Assembly: GCF_010500215.1 (NCBI RefSeq)
Contig: NZ_JAAGOY010000007.1
Span: 586,001-650,000, forward strand
Length of the DNA: 64,000 bases
Direction of reading: 5' to 3'
Origin: Aliiroseovarius sp. PrR006
GTDB lineage: Bacteria > Pseudomonadota > Alphaproteobacteria > Rhodobacterales > Rhodobacteraceae
In this document: positions 16,890-26,800 of the stretch, piece by piece
Layout: each line of letters begins with the position of its first letter
How positions within the stretch are numbered: the first letter of the stretch is position 1
The notes under the pieces: generated by a model
What the model saw: only the letters and a program-made list of their open reading frames with translations
Told to the model about the DNA's origin: nothing
The model's database searches: none
Position numbers and translations under genes: made by a program

Positions 16890-18983
16890 ATGCGCCCCTC
16901 GCAACTTCTCATGGCCTCGGCCTCGCTTGTAGTCGGTGCATTTCTGGCCCTGTGTGCGGCTATTCTTTCCGTCAATGCCATCGAAAGCTTTTCAGAAGAA
17001 GCCGTGCGTGATGCGCTGACCCTGCGCGGCCACGAATGGGCGCAGGTTCAATCTGATGGGTTGCAGGTCGTTCTGTCGGGCAATGCCCCCAGTGAAGCGA
17101 TGCGGTTTCGTGCTCTGTCCATCGCCGGGGGCGAGGTCGACGCGACACGCGTGATCGACAACATGACCATTCCCGAGGCCGAGATCGTGGCGCCGCCGCG
17201 TTTCTCGATTGAGGTTTTGCGCAACAACTCGGGCATCTCGATGATCGGTCTGATCCCCAAGCAGTCGGACCGCGAAGATCTGGTTGACGAAGTGGGCAGC
17301 ATTGCTGGCAAAGCCGAGGTCACCGATCTTTTGGAAGTCGCCGATTATCCCGTCCCCGTCAACTGGGACACCACGCTAGAGTTCGCGCTCTATGCCCTGA
17401 AACTGCTGCCACGTTCGAAGATCTCGATGGATGCCGACAAGGTGTCGATCACCGCCGTGGCTGACAGCACGGAAGAACAGCAGGACTGGGCCAGCCGCCT
17501 GAAACGCAAGGCCCCGCGGTCGATCCTTCTATCGCTCGACATTTCTGCCCCGCGCCCGGTGATCACGCCCTTCACGCTGCGCTTCCTGATCGACGACGAG
17601 GGTGCACGGTTCGACGCCTGTTCCGCTCATGACGCCATCGGGCGCGCCAAGATCATCTCGGCCGCGACCGAAGCGGGGCTCGAAGACGTGGCGAACTGCA
17701 TCATCGGCTTGGGCGTGCCGTCGCCCGATTGGGCCGATGCGGCCGAAATGGGAATCGACGCGGTGGCTGCCCTTGGTGGTGGATCGGTCACTTTCTCGGA
17801 CGCTGATGTCACTCTGATCGCATTGGACACCACGCCCCAGGCCGATTTTGACCGCGTGGTGGGTGAACTGGAAAGCAACCTGTCGGATCTGTATTCGCTG
17901 CACTCGGTCCTGCCTGAACCCGTCAAGATCGACGGCACTGGCGAGGGCGAGGCGACGCCCGAATTCGTCGCGACCCTTAGCCCGGAAGGTCTGGTACAAC
18001 TCCGCGGCCGTCTGTCGGACGACGCCCTGCGCAGCGCTGCTGAAAGCTTTGCCCGCGCCAAGTTCGGCTCTAACGCGGTCTATCCGGCCACCCGCCTTGA
18101 CCCCGATCTGCCAAGCAATTGGCCCACTCGTGTACTGGCTGGTCTTGAAGCACTGTCGCTGGTCCACAGCGGTGTGATCGTCGTACAGCCTGACATCGTG
18201 GACATTCGTGGGCGCACCGGAGATCCGGAAGTCGCGTCCGAGATTTCACGCCTGTTGGGGGAAAAGCTGGGGGCCTCGGAAAACTTTCAGGTCAATGTCG
18301 CCTACGAGGAAAGCCTGAACCCGACGCTGCTTTTGCCCAGCCCGGAAGAATGCGCAGCGGATATCAACGCAGTTCTGGCTGAAACGAAAATTACCTTCGC
18401 GCCCAGTTCGGCCAATATCGAAGCATCAGCCGCCGAGACCGTCGATAAGATTGCCGAGATCATGCGCGAATGTGCGGATGTGCGGATGGAGATCGCGGGC
18501 TACACTGACAGCCAGGGCCGCGAGGAAATGAACCTTGCCCTGTCGCAAAACCGTGCGCAGGCGGTCCTGTCAGCGCTTCTGTCACGCCGCATCCTGACCT
18601 CGAACCTGTCTGCTGTCGGCTATGGCGAGGAAAATCCGATCGCCGACAATGGAACCGAGGAAGGCCGCGAGGCGAACCGCCGGATCGAATTCCGCCTGCT
18701 GGAAGGTGTGTCGGAAGAAGGTGCAGCCGAGGCTGACGCAGAAGCGGAAGCTGACGGCGCGCTCGCCGACACCGAGGCCACAGCGGAAACCGCAGAGGTG
18801 CCGACCGACGGCGCGCCCGTGGACGAGACCGCCGCCCCTGCGACCGACGCCGCAGAAGGTGACGCACCGGACGCGACCACCACAGAATCAAGTGAAGACA
18901 CCACCACGCCACCCTATAGTGGCCCCGAAGTCTTCGCCCCCGATGCAGACGACCCTCGTCCGGCCCCGCGCCCGGAACGCTGA
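16890..18983 (+). CDS. OmpA-family protein with BON-like repeats and acidic C-terminal tail
   Basis: 697 residues. An N-terminal membrane anchor or signal (residues 7-30) is followed by a long region of repeated BON/SMP-like units (for example DGLQVVLSGNAPSE and GLVQLRGRLSDDALRSAAESFAR). Residues about 495-610 form a peptidoglycan-binding OmpA domain: ITFAPSSANI, IAGYTDSQG with the Asp that contacts diaminopimelate, and the Arg of EANRRIEFRL. The last 80 residues are low-complexity Ala/Glu/Thr/Pro. It should tether envelope layers in the periplasm. Start at 16890 has no strong Shine-Dalgarno. It is followed after 22 nt by a small coiled-coil membrane protein. Confidence 0.85.
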   Translation: MRPSQLLMASASLVVGAFLALCAAILSVNAIESFSEEAVRDALTLRGHEWAQVQSDGLQVVLSGNAPSEAMRFRALSIAGGEVDATRVIDNMTIPEAEIVAPPRFSIEVLRNNSGISMIGLIPKQSDREDLVDEVGSIAGKAEVTDLLEVADYPVPVNWDTTLEFALYALKLLPRSKISMDADKVSITAVADSTEEQQDWASRLKRKAPRSILLSLDISAPRPVITPFTLRFLIDDEGARFDACSAHDAIGRAKIISAATEAGLEDVANCIIGLGVPSPDWADAAEMGIDAVAALGGGSVTFSDADVTLIALDTTPQADFDRVVGELESNLSDLYSLHSVLPEPVKIDGTGEGEATPEFVATLSPEGLVQLRGRLSDDALRSAAESFARAKFGSNAVYPATRLDPDLPSNWPTRVLAGLEALSLVHSGVIVVQPDIVDIRGRTGDPEVASEISRLLGEKLGASENFQVNVAYEESLNPTLLLPSPEECAADINAVLAETKITFAPSSANIEASAAETVDKIAEIMRECADVRMEIAGYTDSQGREEMNLALSQNRAQAVLSALLSRRILTSNLSAVGYGEENPIADNGTEEGREANRRIEFRLLEGVSEEGAAEADAEAEADGALADTEATAETAEVPTDGAPVDETAAPATDAAEGDAPDATTTESSEDTTTPPYSGPEVFAPDADDPRPAPRPER

Positions 18984-19005
18984 TTGACACGGAAGGACAG
19001 CCCCG

Positions 19006-19332
19006 ATGAACAGAACCGAGTTTATCATCGTCACCGCCATTATTCTTTTCGTGGCCTTCGTGCTGGGCTGGTTTGCCCATTGGCTGATCCATCGCTTCGT
19101 GCAAGTGCCGGGCAGCGAGATGAGCGAGCTGGACAAGATGGCACAGGCTTTGCACGACGCGGAAGAAACCCGCGACGAAGCGATCACCTATCTGCAATCG
19201 CGCGAGGCCGAGATGGCCAACCAGCTCTATCAAACCGAGGCCGAGCTGCGCGCCGCGATGGATGGTCTACGCGACGCCCGCCACGAAGCGGAAGAGCTGC
19301 GCGCGTATATCGAACGCACGCAGCAGGCCTAA
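19006..19332 (+). CDS. Small membrane-anchored coiled-coil protein
   Basis: 108 residues: one N-terminal membrane segment (about 7-27, VTAIILFVAFVLGWFAHWLIH) and then a charged helical stretch from 40 to the end rich in E, A, R and L, predicted to coil. GGAAGGA-like bases lie upstream. It closely follows the OmpA-family gene, so the pair is probably co-transcribed and may act together at the envelope. It is convergent with the next gene, with stops one base apart. Confidence 0.8.
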   Translation: MNRTEFIIVTAIILFVAFVLGWFAHWLIHRFVQVPGSEMSELDKMAQALHDAEETRDEAITYLQSREAEMANQLYQTEAELRAAMDGLRDARHEAEELRAYIERTQQA

Positions 19333-19333
19333 T

Positions 19334-21376
19334 TTACAGGTCTTTCACCAACCGAAGCGCGTCATAAATGGCGGCATGCGTATTGCGTGCTGTCACCGCA
19401 TCGCCAATACGGAACAGTTGGAACTGCCCATCGGGATTGGTGTTGATGGTCTGCGGCCGGCCTTCGATCAGGGCGTTGTGATCCACTTCGCCCCGGTTCG
19501 ATGATTGCTCTTTCAGATCGAAATACAGATCATCCATCGGCATGGTGCCGTAGTTCACCACCACCTGATCATAGGTCGCCTGACGCGTAAACTCGGAATA
19601 GTCCGTGCCCAGCGTGACCATCAGGCGATTGCCCTCGCGCTGAATGTCCTTCAGGCGCTCGGTCACCGTAAAGCGCACGCCCTTAGGCTGCAGCGAGCGC
19701 ATATAGGGCACAAGGTTCATCGCCATGATGTCAGGGGCAAAGACACGGTCAGGGGTCATCACCTCGACATTCGCACCCGCTTCGGCTGCGATCTCGGCGG
19801 CTTGAAGCGCCGGATGGTCGCCGCTTTCGTCATAGATCAGCACATCGCCCGCACATTTCACGTCGCCTGCGATCACGTCCCACGCACTGACGGCCAGATC
19901 CTGCTCGCCCTTGGTCTCGAACAGCTCGAGGTTCGGCAGACCGCCGGTGGCGACAATCACCACGTCAGGGTTCAATGCGGTGAGGTCTGAGGCCTCGGCC
20001 CATGTGTTGAAATTGAAGGTCACGTCGCGCGCCGCGCATTGCGCCATGCGCCAGTCGATGATGCCGATCATCTCGCGCCGACGCGGAGTTTGCGCGGTCA
20101 GGCGCACCTGCCCACCGGGATCGGGCTGCGCTTCAAAGACAGTCACGTCATGGCCGCGCTCAGCAGCCACCCGTGCGGCCTCAAGCCCCGCAGGCCCAGC
20201 GCCCACGATCACCACCTTGCGGGGGGTGTCGGCAGCGGCGATCTCGTGCGGCATGGTCAGCTCGCGCCCAGTGGCCGCGTTGTGAACACACAGCGCATCA
20301 CCGGCCTGATAGATCCGGTCCAAACAATAGGTCGCACCGACACAGGGACGAATATCTTCTTCCCGCCCTTCGATGATTTTCTTCACGATATGCGGATCGG
20401 CCATATGCGCGCGCGTCATACCAACCATATCCAGCTGACCCGAAGCCACCGCATGGCGCGCGGTCGCGACATCTGGAATGCGGGCCGCATGGAAGGTGGG
20501 CATCCCGACCTCTTTGCGGACCCGGCCCGCAAAATCCAAGTGCGGAGACGCCGGCGCACCCTGAATGGGGATCATGTCGGTCATCGCCGGATCCGTATGA
20601 ATGCGACCCCGGTTGATGTTCAGGTAATCCACATGTCCGCAATCGCGCAGCATCCGGGCGATCTCCAATCCCATTTCGGGATCAATGCCGCCGGTTTCGA
20701 CCTCGTCCGGCGCAAAACGCACCCCCACGATGAACTCACTGCCCACACGGGCGCGCACGGCCTCGATAATGTCCAGCGTCAGCTTCATCCGCCCGGCCAG
20801 ATCGCCACCATAGGGACCGTCCAGCCGGTTGGTCAGGGGCGAAATGAACTGGTCCAGCAAATGCCCGTGGGTCATCACCTCGACCCCGTCCATGCCGCCC
20901 TCTTTCATCCGCTCAACCGCATCTGCGAAGTCCGAGATAATCCGCGAGATGTCCCAATCTTCGGCCATTTTGGGGAAGGCGCGGTGGGCGGGTTCACGGT
21001 GTGGCGTCGAACAGACAGGCGGCAACCAGTCGCCTTTGTTCCAACCGGTGCGCCGCCCCAGATGGGTCAGCTGGATCATGCACGCCGCACCATGTTCGTG
21101 CACCGCTTCCGTCAGCTGCCGGATCCACGGCACCACTTCATCTTTGTAGGCAAGGATGTTGTTAAAAACCGGCGGGCTGTCTTTCGACACGGCCGCAGAC
21201 CCCGCCGTCATGGTCATCGCCACACCCGCCTTGGCGCGCTCGGCGTGATAGGCCGCATAGCGCGCTTTCGGCATCCCGTCTTCGGGATAGGCCGGTTCAT
21301 GGCTCGTCGTCATGATCCGGTTTCTCAGGGTCAGATGCCCCAGTTGATAGGGCTGTAAAAGTGGATCGTTCGACAT
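19334..21376 (-). CDS. FMN/[Fe-S]/FAD oxidoreductase of the dimethylglycine/trimethylamine dehydrogenase family
   Basis: 680 residues from the ATG at 21376 (AAGGA upstream; an ATG at 21379 is equally possible). An Old-Yellow-Enzyme-type TIM barrel (1-370) starts LLQPYQLGHLTLRNRIMTTSHEP. An Fe-S segment follows with Cys345, Cys351 and Cys363; position 348, where trimethylamine dehydrogenase has its second ligand, is Ala (CVGATYC). The C-terminal half is a disulfide-reductase-like fold with VVIVGAGPAGLEAARVAAE and a late GDA motif. Relatives include DgcA (dimethylglycine demethylase). A methylated amine is the likely substrate. It sits 97 nt downstream of the MttB-family gene on the same strand. 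Confidence 0.85.
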   Translation of the reverse strand: MSNDPLLQPYQLGHLTLRNRIMTTSHEPAYPEDGMPKARYAAYHAERAKAGVAMTMTAGSAAVSKDSPPVFNNILAYKDEVVPWIRQLTEAVHEHGAACMIQLTHLGRRTGWNKGDWLPPVCSTPHREPAHRAFPKMAEDWDISRIISDFADAVERMKEGGMDGVEVMTHGHLLDQFISPLTNRLDGPYGGDLAGRMKLTLDIIEAVRARVGSEFIVGVRFAPDEVETGGIDPEMGLEIARMLRDCGHVDYLNINRGRIHTDPAMTDMIPIQGAPASPHLDFAGRVRKEVGMPTFHAARIPDVATARHAVASGQLDMVGMTRAHMADPHIVKKIIEGREEDIRPCVGATYCLDRIYQAGDALCVHNAATGRELTMPHEIAAADTPRKVVIVGAGPAGLEAARVAAERGHDVTVFEAQPDPGGQVRLTAQTPRRREMIGIIDWRMAQCAARDVTFNFNTWAEASDLTALNPDVVIVATGGLPNLELFETKGEQDLAVSAWDVIAGDVKCAGDVLIYDESGDHPALQAAEIAAEAGANVEVMTPDRVFAPDIMAMNLVPYMRSLQPKGVRFTVTERLKDIQREGNRLMVTLGTDYSEFTRQATYDQVVVNYGTMPMDDLYFDLKEQSSNRGEVDHNALIEGRPQTINTNPDGQFQLFRIGDAVTARNTHAAIYDALRLVKDL

Positions 21377-21411
21377 CATCCATCCTTCTCGACTTGGGGC
21401 ATTTCGCCCGC

Positions 21412-21471
21412 ATTTTCTTGTCTCAAGTATCCTGGGGGAGCGTCGTAGACGCGGGGGCAAAGCCCCCTTCC
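21412..21471 (+). repeat. Dispersed two-hairpin intergenic repeat, copy A
   Basis: Begins ATTTTCTTGTCTCAAGTATC, then CTGGGGGA, a hairpin GCGTC-GTA-GACGC and a second hairpin GGGGGC-AAA-GCCCCC. It fills the gap between the MttB-family gene and the DgcA-like gene. A second copy with the same order of parts lies at 51444-51509 in the opposite orientation. Confidence 0.75.
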
Positions 21472-21473
21472 CT

Positions 21474-23033
21474 TTAATACCAAGCGTCTTCCATCGAGGC
21501 TTTCTTGCGCGCGATAAAGTCCTGCAAAGCCTCGTCTTTGGCAACATCCAGAGCGGGTGCCTCATAGGCCGCAAGCTGCGCCTTCCAGCGCTGGTTTGCA
21601 CGGGTCGCCATGTCGATCTCTCCCTGCTCGTCCCATGTTTCCCACGGCTGGTTATCGTCCAGCGCACTGTCATAATACGCCGTCTTGTAGTGCCGCATCG
21701 TATGCGCGGTCGAAAACAGGTGCTCGCCCGGCCCTTGCTCGGCCAAGGCATCAAAGCCCAGCGTGTCCTCATTCACTTGCACGCCATCGTAGTAGGAATG
21801 CAGCGCTCCGCAGAGATCCAGATCAAGCATGAACTTCTCATAGGACATGGACAGAAGCCCATCCAGAAAGCCCGCCGAGTGCAGCAGATAGTTTGCGCCG
21901 CACTGCACTGCCGACATCATCGACATCATCGCCTGCTGCATCGCTTGCGCGTCCGGCAGTTTCGAAGTCGAGAAATTGCCAGCACAACGCAACGGCATAT
22001 TCAGGCGACGCGCCAACTGCCCAAAAACAAGGCTGCCCAGCGCTGGCTCCGCCGTCCCGAAGGTGGGCGATCCTGATCGTAGCGACATCGAACTGAGGAA
22101 GCTCGCCAAAATAGCCGGGGATCCCGGACGTTCCAACTGCGTAATCGCGCAAGACACCATGCTTTCGGCCAGACATTGCGCCGCCGATCCAGCAAGGGTC
22201 AGGGGCGACACGGCCCCACCCAGCAAGAAAGGAAGGTGAATGGATCCCTGCCCGGCCTTCGCATATTCGCGAATTCCCTGCGATGTGATGCCGTCAATCA
22301 CCAGCGGGCTGGTGGTGTTGAAATTGCCCATGATCACACAGTTCTGATCGACAAAATCGGCACCAAATAGAATGCGGCACATCTCGACGCTGTCGGCCGC
22401 GCGTTCGGGCGCAGTGACCGAGCCAAGGAACGGTCGATCAGAATAGCGCATATGGGCATAGACCATATCCAGATGCCGCTTGTTCACGGGGATATCTGTC
22501 GGTTCGCACACTGTCCCGCCGGAATGGTGCAGCCACGGGCTGGACTGCCCCAGCTTCACGAAGTTCTCGAAGTCCTCAAGCGTGCCATAGCGGCGCCCCT
22601 TATCCAGATCCATCACGAACGGGCTGCCATAGGACGGCGCGAAAACCACGTTGTCGCCGCCGATCTGAACCGTGTTGGCCGGGTTTCGGGCGTGCTGAGT
22701 GAATACGGCCGGAGCTGTCTGCAGGATCTCGCGGATCATGCCCGGCGCGAACTTGATGTTCCAGCGCGTGTCATCCAACTGCGTGACCTCGCCACCGGCC
22801 TTGCGGAACATCTCGACCGTTTCGGGGTCATCGCGAAACTCGATGCCGATCTCGGCCATGATGCGGTCGGCGGTCGCCTCGATCTGGCTTAGCGCCTCTT
22901 CCCCAAGAATGTCATAGGTGGGAATGCCCCGCTTGATATAGGGGCGCTCTAGATGCGGGTTCTGGCCGGGCGATCCGTCTCGTGCCTGCCGCTTTCCACG
23001 GCTACGCCGCCGTCCTGTGCTTAGCTCGCCCAT
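21474..23033 (-). CDS. Trimethylamine methyltransferase (MttB) family protein, non-pyrrolysine
   Basis: 519 residues. The ATG at 23033 was chosen because AGGAGGA lies 4-5 nt upstream; earlier ATGs would read through that site. The family starts with a basic tail (GRRRSRGKRQARDG) and continues YIKRGIPTYDILGEEALSQIE, as here. The protein is one uninterrupted frame without the amber codon of archaeal MttB, so it falls in the non-Pyl group whose studied members demethylate quaternary amines such as glycine betaine or proline betaine, passing the methyl to a corrinoid protein. No MttC-type corrinoid protein or RamA-type activase is next to it; the nearest corrinoid-type protein is the fusion at 23853. 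Confidence 0.88.
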   Translation of the reverse strand: MGELSTGRRRSRGKRQARDGSPGQNPHLERPYIKRGIPTYDILGEEALSQIEATADRIMAEIGIEFRDDPETVEMFRKAGGEVTQLDDTRWNIKFAPGMIREILQTAPAVFTQHARNPANTVQIGGDNVVFAPSYGSPFVMDLDKGRRYGTLEDFENFVKLGQSSPWLHHSGGTVCEPTDIPVNKRHLDMVYAHMRYSDRPFLGSVTAPERAADSVEMCRILFGADFVDQNCVIMGNFNTTSPLVIDGITSQGIREYAKAGQGSIHLPFLLGGAVSPLTLAGSAAQCLAESMVSCAITQLERPGSPAILASFLSSMSLRSGSPTFGTAEPALGSLVFGQLARRLNMPLRCAGNFSTSKLPDAQAMQQAMMSMMSAVQCGANYLLHSAGFLDGLLSMSYEKFMLDLDLCGALHSYYDGVQVNEDTLGFDALAEQGPGEHLFSTAHTMRHYKTAYYDSALDDNQPWETWDEQGEIDMATRANQRWKAQLAAYEAPALDVAKDEALQDFIARKKASMEDAWY

Positions 23034-23062
23034 CACATCCTCCTCCGTCATGAGTCGCATAG

Positions 23063-23106
23063 TTGACACAGGTGACGACTGATTTGACACATGTGTCAAG
23101 TCACCT
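23063..23106. promoter_or_regulatory. TetR-type operator region between the MttB-family gene and tetR
   Basis: A perfect 16-nt palindrome TTGACACATGTGTCAA covers 23084-23099. A half-matching copy TTGACACAGGTGACGA lies at 23063-23078, 21 nt away, about two helical turns. An extra inverted pair AGGTGAC (23070-23076) / GTCACCT (23100-23106) overlaps both. The site lies in the 86-nt gap between divergent starts, so the adjacent TetR protein could repress both genes through it. Confidence 0.75.
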
Positions 23107-23119
23107 ATGATGCACGACT

Positions 23120-23737
23120 ATGACCAAAAACGACATACAGCGCCCGCGCGCCTCGGAAACCATGTGGCTTGACGCTGCGCTTGAACTGCTGATCACGGCT
23201 GGTGTGGACGGAGTGAAGATCATGCCGCTGGCCACCCAGCTTGGCCTGACGCGCACCGGGTTCTATCACCACTTCCGCGACCGCGAGGCGCTGCTGGATG
23301 CCATGATCAAACGGTGGGAGGACAAGAACACGGGTAATCTGGTCGCCCAATGTGCGCTTTACGCCGAGACCATCTGCGAGGCGATGTTCAACCTTCAAGA
23401 CTGCTGGTTTCAGAAAGACCTGTTCGACGCGCAGCTTGACCGCGCGATCCGGAACTGGGCCGACCATGATGCCGACCTGAAACGCCGGGTCGATGACGCC
23501 GACGCACAGCGTAAAACGGCCATCAAATCCATGTTCGAACGCTACGGCTATGTCGCTGACGACGCCGAAGTGCGAACCATGGCCATCCTTTATACGCAGG
23601 TCGGGTATATCGCGATGGAGATCAAAGAAGAGCCCACGGGCCGGATCGACCGCGTGCCGCGTTATGTCGAGCTTTTCACCGGTCAAACACCGTCAGAAAG
23701 CGAGATCCGGCGTTTTCGCGCCCGGAACGGATATTGA
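23120..23737 (+). CDS. TetR family transcriptional regulator
   Basis: 205 residues. The N-terminal helix-turn-helix has the family pattern: AALELLITAGVDGVKIMPLATQLGLTRTGFYHHFRDREALLDAMI. The ligand-binding C-terminal domain is not assignable to a known effector. It is divergent from the MttB-family gene across a palindromic operator and lies upstream of, and in the same direction as, the reductive-dehalogenase-like gene. This suggests it controls both sides in response to a substrate. Confidence 0.93.
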   Translation: MTKNDIQRPRASETMWLDAALELLITAGVDGVKIMPLATQLGLTRTGFYHHFRDREALLDAMIKRWEDKNTGNLVAQCALYAETICEAMFNLQDCWFQKDLFDAQLDRAIRNWADHDADLKRRVDDADAQRKTAIKSMFERYGYVADDAEVRTMAILYTQVGYIAMEIKEEPTGRIDRVPRYVELFTGQTPSESEIRRFRARNGY

Positions 23738-23852
23738 ATCCAATTTTTCTCTAGCGTCTGTTTTCCAGACATGCTTTGGGTAGTCTAACACCTGAAAGAC
23801 CTGACCGGACCGAAGGCAACTTCTGGTTTCCCCGGCAGAATGGACGACCGAC
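23738..23852. promoter_or_regulatory. Leader region before the Rdh-like gene with an inverted repeat
   Basis: 115 nt between tetR and the Rdh-like gene. GTCTG-TTTTC-CAGAC (23756-23770) is a small inverted repeat that could be an operator or weak hairpin. The 16-nt palindrome seen upstream of tetR is not repeated here, so the Rdh-like gene is either read through from tetR or under different control. Confidence 0.35.
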
Positions 23853-26800
23853 ATGCGCTTGTTTTCGACCCGCAATCGGCCTGTGGATCTGGGCCCCTAC
23901 CCGCTTGAACGCCTGAGCCGTTGCGACACGGCCGCAGGATTGGATCTGGTTGCCCCGGACCCGCATCTGTCATTTGACCGGCCAGATCGGCCGGAAAGCC
24001 TTGTGAACGCGATGGCCCCCTATCAGGCCGCGCTGGACGCGATCCGGGACGGAGAGGTCAATCCAACTCGCTCGTCCATTCCGGATGATCCGGACGAACG
24101 CGCCCGGCACCTGAAGGCCTTTGGCTATTTCTCGGATGCGTCGATGGTTGGTATCACCCGATTGGACGCTGACGCTCTGCGAGACACCCCAACCGAAAAC
24201 CCGGGCATTCAAGATCTGGTCAGCGCCCTTAGCACGCGCGAGGTGCGAACACTGGCTGCTGGGATCGACACGCTGATGGCCGAGTTGAAAGAGAGCCTGT
24301 CTTCTGGCATTCGCCCCGTGTCGGGCCACACCCACGCGATTGTTTTCCTCTATGAACACCACCGTACGCCCCGTGCGGACGAGCCTGGCGCCGACTGGAT
24401 CACGGACGCGCAGGACCACCGCGCCTGTCTGTTGTCCTCGGAAACGGCCATCGTGATCGCGAACTATCTGCGACTTTTGGGGTATGACGCAAAGGCCCAT
24501 ACGGGGGCTGCCAGCGATGTCTGGATGTCGCGGCTTGCCACGCAAGCTGGGCTGGCATGGGCAACCCCGGATGGACTGCGCGCGCCTTGGATTGGGAACC
24601 AGTTCGGCATCGCCGTCGTCACCACAGATCTCGACATCACACCCGACCGCCCTCTTGCCCCTGAGACTGAGCAACCGAACCTGACCGGGCTACGGTGGAA
24701 GCTGGGCATGGGCAGCGCCAAATCCGGCCTGAACCTCGACCCTTATGCACGTCGCGACTATGCCCAAGGCCCGCTGCCCTTCGAGCGATTGAAACGGGTC
24801 GACCAGCCCACATCCTATATCGACGAAGAAAACGTCGCTCGTGTGCCGAAACGGTCCGACATGTTCGCCCGTGCGCAGTTCGGCGACATGGGTAAACACC
24901 TGCACGAGAGTTCCTCGGGCGGGATGTATGTGCGCAAGGCCGCCCCCAGCTATGCCCAGCGCCGCGCGCTTGGGGTATTCACCCCGTTGCAAGATGGCCC
25001 GGTGGCGAAGGGTGCGCGACCGACAGACGCGGAAAACAACGCCGCTGCGCTGCGCGCCGCCAGCTATTTCCTTGGGATCGACGCCGCTGGCACCAGCCGC
25101 TGCCCGGACTGGGTCTGGTATAGCCACGACGCCACCGGTGCCGAAATCGTGCCGACCCACGACAACGCCATTTCTATGATCGTGGATCAGGGCTTTGAAA
25201 CGATGGAGGGCGCGTCCGGCGACGACTGGATCGCGGTCAGCCAATCCATGCGCGCCTATCTGCGGTTTTCCCTGATCGGCGGCGTCATCGCGCAGCAGAT
25301 TCGCAACCTTGGTTACTCGGCCAAGGCCCATACGGTGATGGATGGTACGGTGCTGCAGCCACCGCTGCTGCTTCTCGCCGGATTGGGCGAAATCAGCCGG
25401 ATTGGCGAAGTCATCCTGCACCCGCTTCTGGGCCCGCGCCTGAAGTCTGGCGCGGTGACGACGGATATGCCTCTGGCCCATGACAAACCGATTGATTTCG
25501 GTTTGCAGCGTTTTTGCGAAAGCTGCAACAAATGCGCGCGGGAGTGCCCATCGGGCGCGATTACGGCCGGGCCGAAGAAGATGTTCAACGGCTACGAGAT
25601 CTGGAAATCAGACAGCCAGAAATGCACCACCTATCGCGTGACCCAGCCGGGCGGCGCGATGTGTGGACGCTGCATGAAAACCTGCCCATGGAACCTTGAG
25701 GGGCTGTTCGCGCAGACGCCATTCCGCTGGGCGGCCTCGAACCTTCCCGGCGCGGCGCCGGTCTTGGCGAAGCTCGATGATGCCGTCGGCAATGGTGGCC
25801 TGAACGAAGTCAAGAAATGGTGGTGGGATTTGGAGCTTGGGCCGGATGGCGGATACCACGCACCCAAGCAGCCCACGAACCGCCGCGACCTCCAGCGCGA
25901 GATTGACCTGAAGCCCGAGGATCAGACCCTCGCCACCTATCCCGCGCCGCTGGCCCCGCCGCCCTATCCCTATCCGTTCCCGATGGATCGCGAGGCCGGG
26001 ATTGCGGCCTATGACGCGATGATCTCGGCCAAGGAATATCGAGACCGGAAAGCACGTGGGGATCTATCGATGATCCACACGTATTTCGTGCCACAAGACA
26101 GTCCCGTGCTTCAGCTGACCCTGTCGAAGGTCGAAAAGATGACCGCCGGCGTCACGAAATACGAACTGTCCACGTTGGATGGGTCCGAGCTGCCTGCATG
26201 GACCGCTGGGGCGCATCTGGATGTGCTCGTCTCGCCCGATTTCCTGCGTCAGTATTCGATGTCCGGCAACCCCGCCGACCGCAGCACCTATCAGATCGGC
26301 GTGTTGCGCGAAGACGAGGGGCGTGGCGGATCGGCCTTGTTGCACCGGATCTTCACCGAGGGGCGCAAGGTGTTTGTGTCAAAGCCCATCAACCATTTTG
26401 AACTGGTCGAGGATGCCTCCAAGACCTTCCTGATGGGTGGCGGCATCGGCATTACCCCGATGATCGCCTTCGCACATCGTCTGCACGCCATCGGCGCGGA
26501 TTTCGCGCTGCATTACTCGGCCAGCAGTCGGAAAGATGCAGGGTATCTGGATGACTTGGCCGCGATGCCATGGGCGGACCGCGTGCACCTGCATTTCTCG
26601 GACGAAGGCACCCGCGCGGATTTCGATGTCGTGTTCTCAGACGCCCCAGATGGCACCCATGTCTATGCCTGCGGCGCGGATCGCTACATGGATGCGGTGA
26701 TGCAGGCAGCCGAGCGTCAAGGCATCCCCGAGGACGCGCGGCATCTGGAATATTTCAGCGTGCCCGAGCAGCCCGATTACGAAAACCACCCCTTCACGCT

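Noticed and set aside
19334..21772. 812-residue reading of the DgcA-like protein
   Set aside because: The extra 132 residues are the antisense-frame overlap with the MttB-family gene; the family N-terminus and a Shine-Dalgarno are at 21376.
21474..23033. Pyrrolysine-containing MttB
   Set aside because: No in-frame amber codon interrupts the reading frame, so this is the non-pyrrolysine type.
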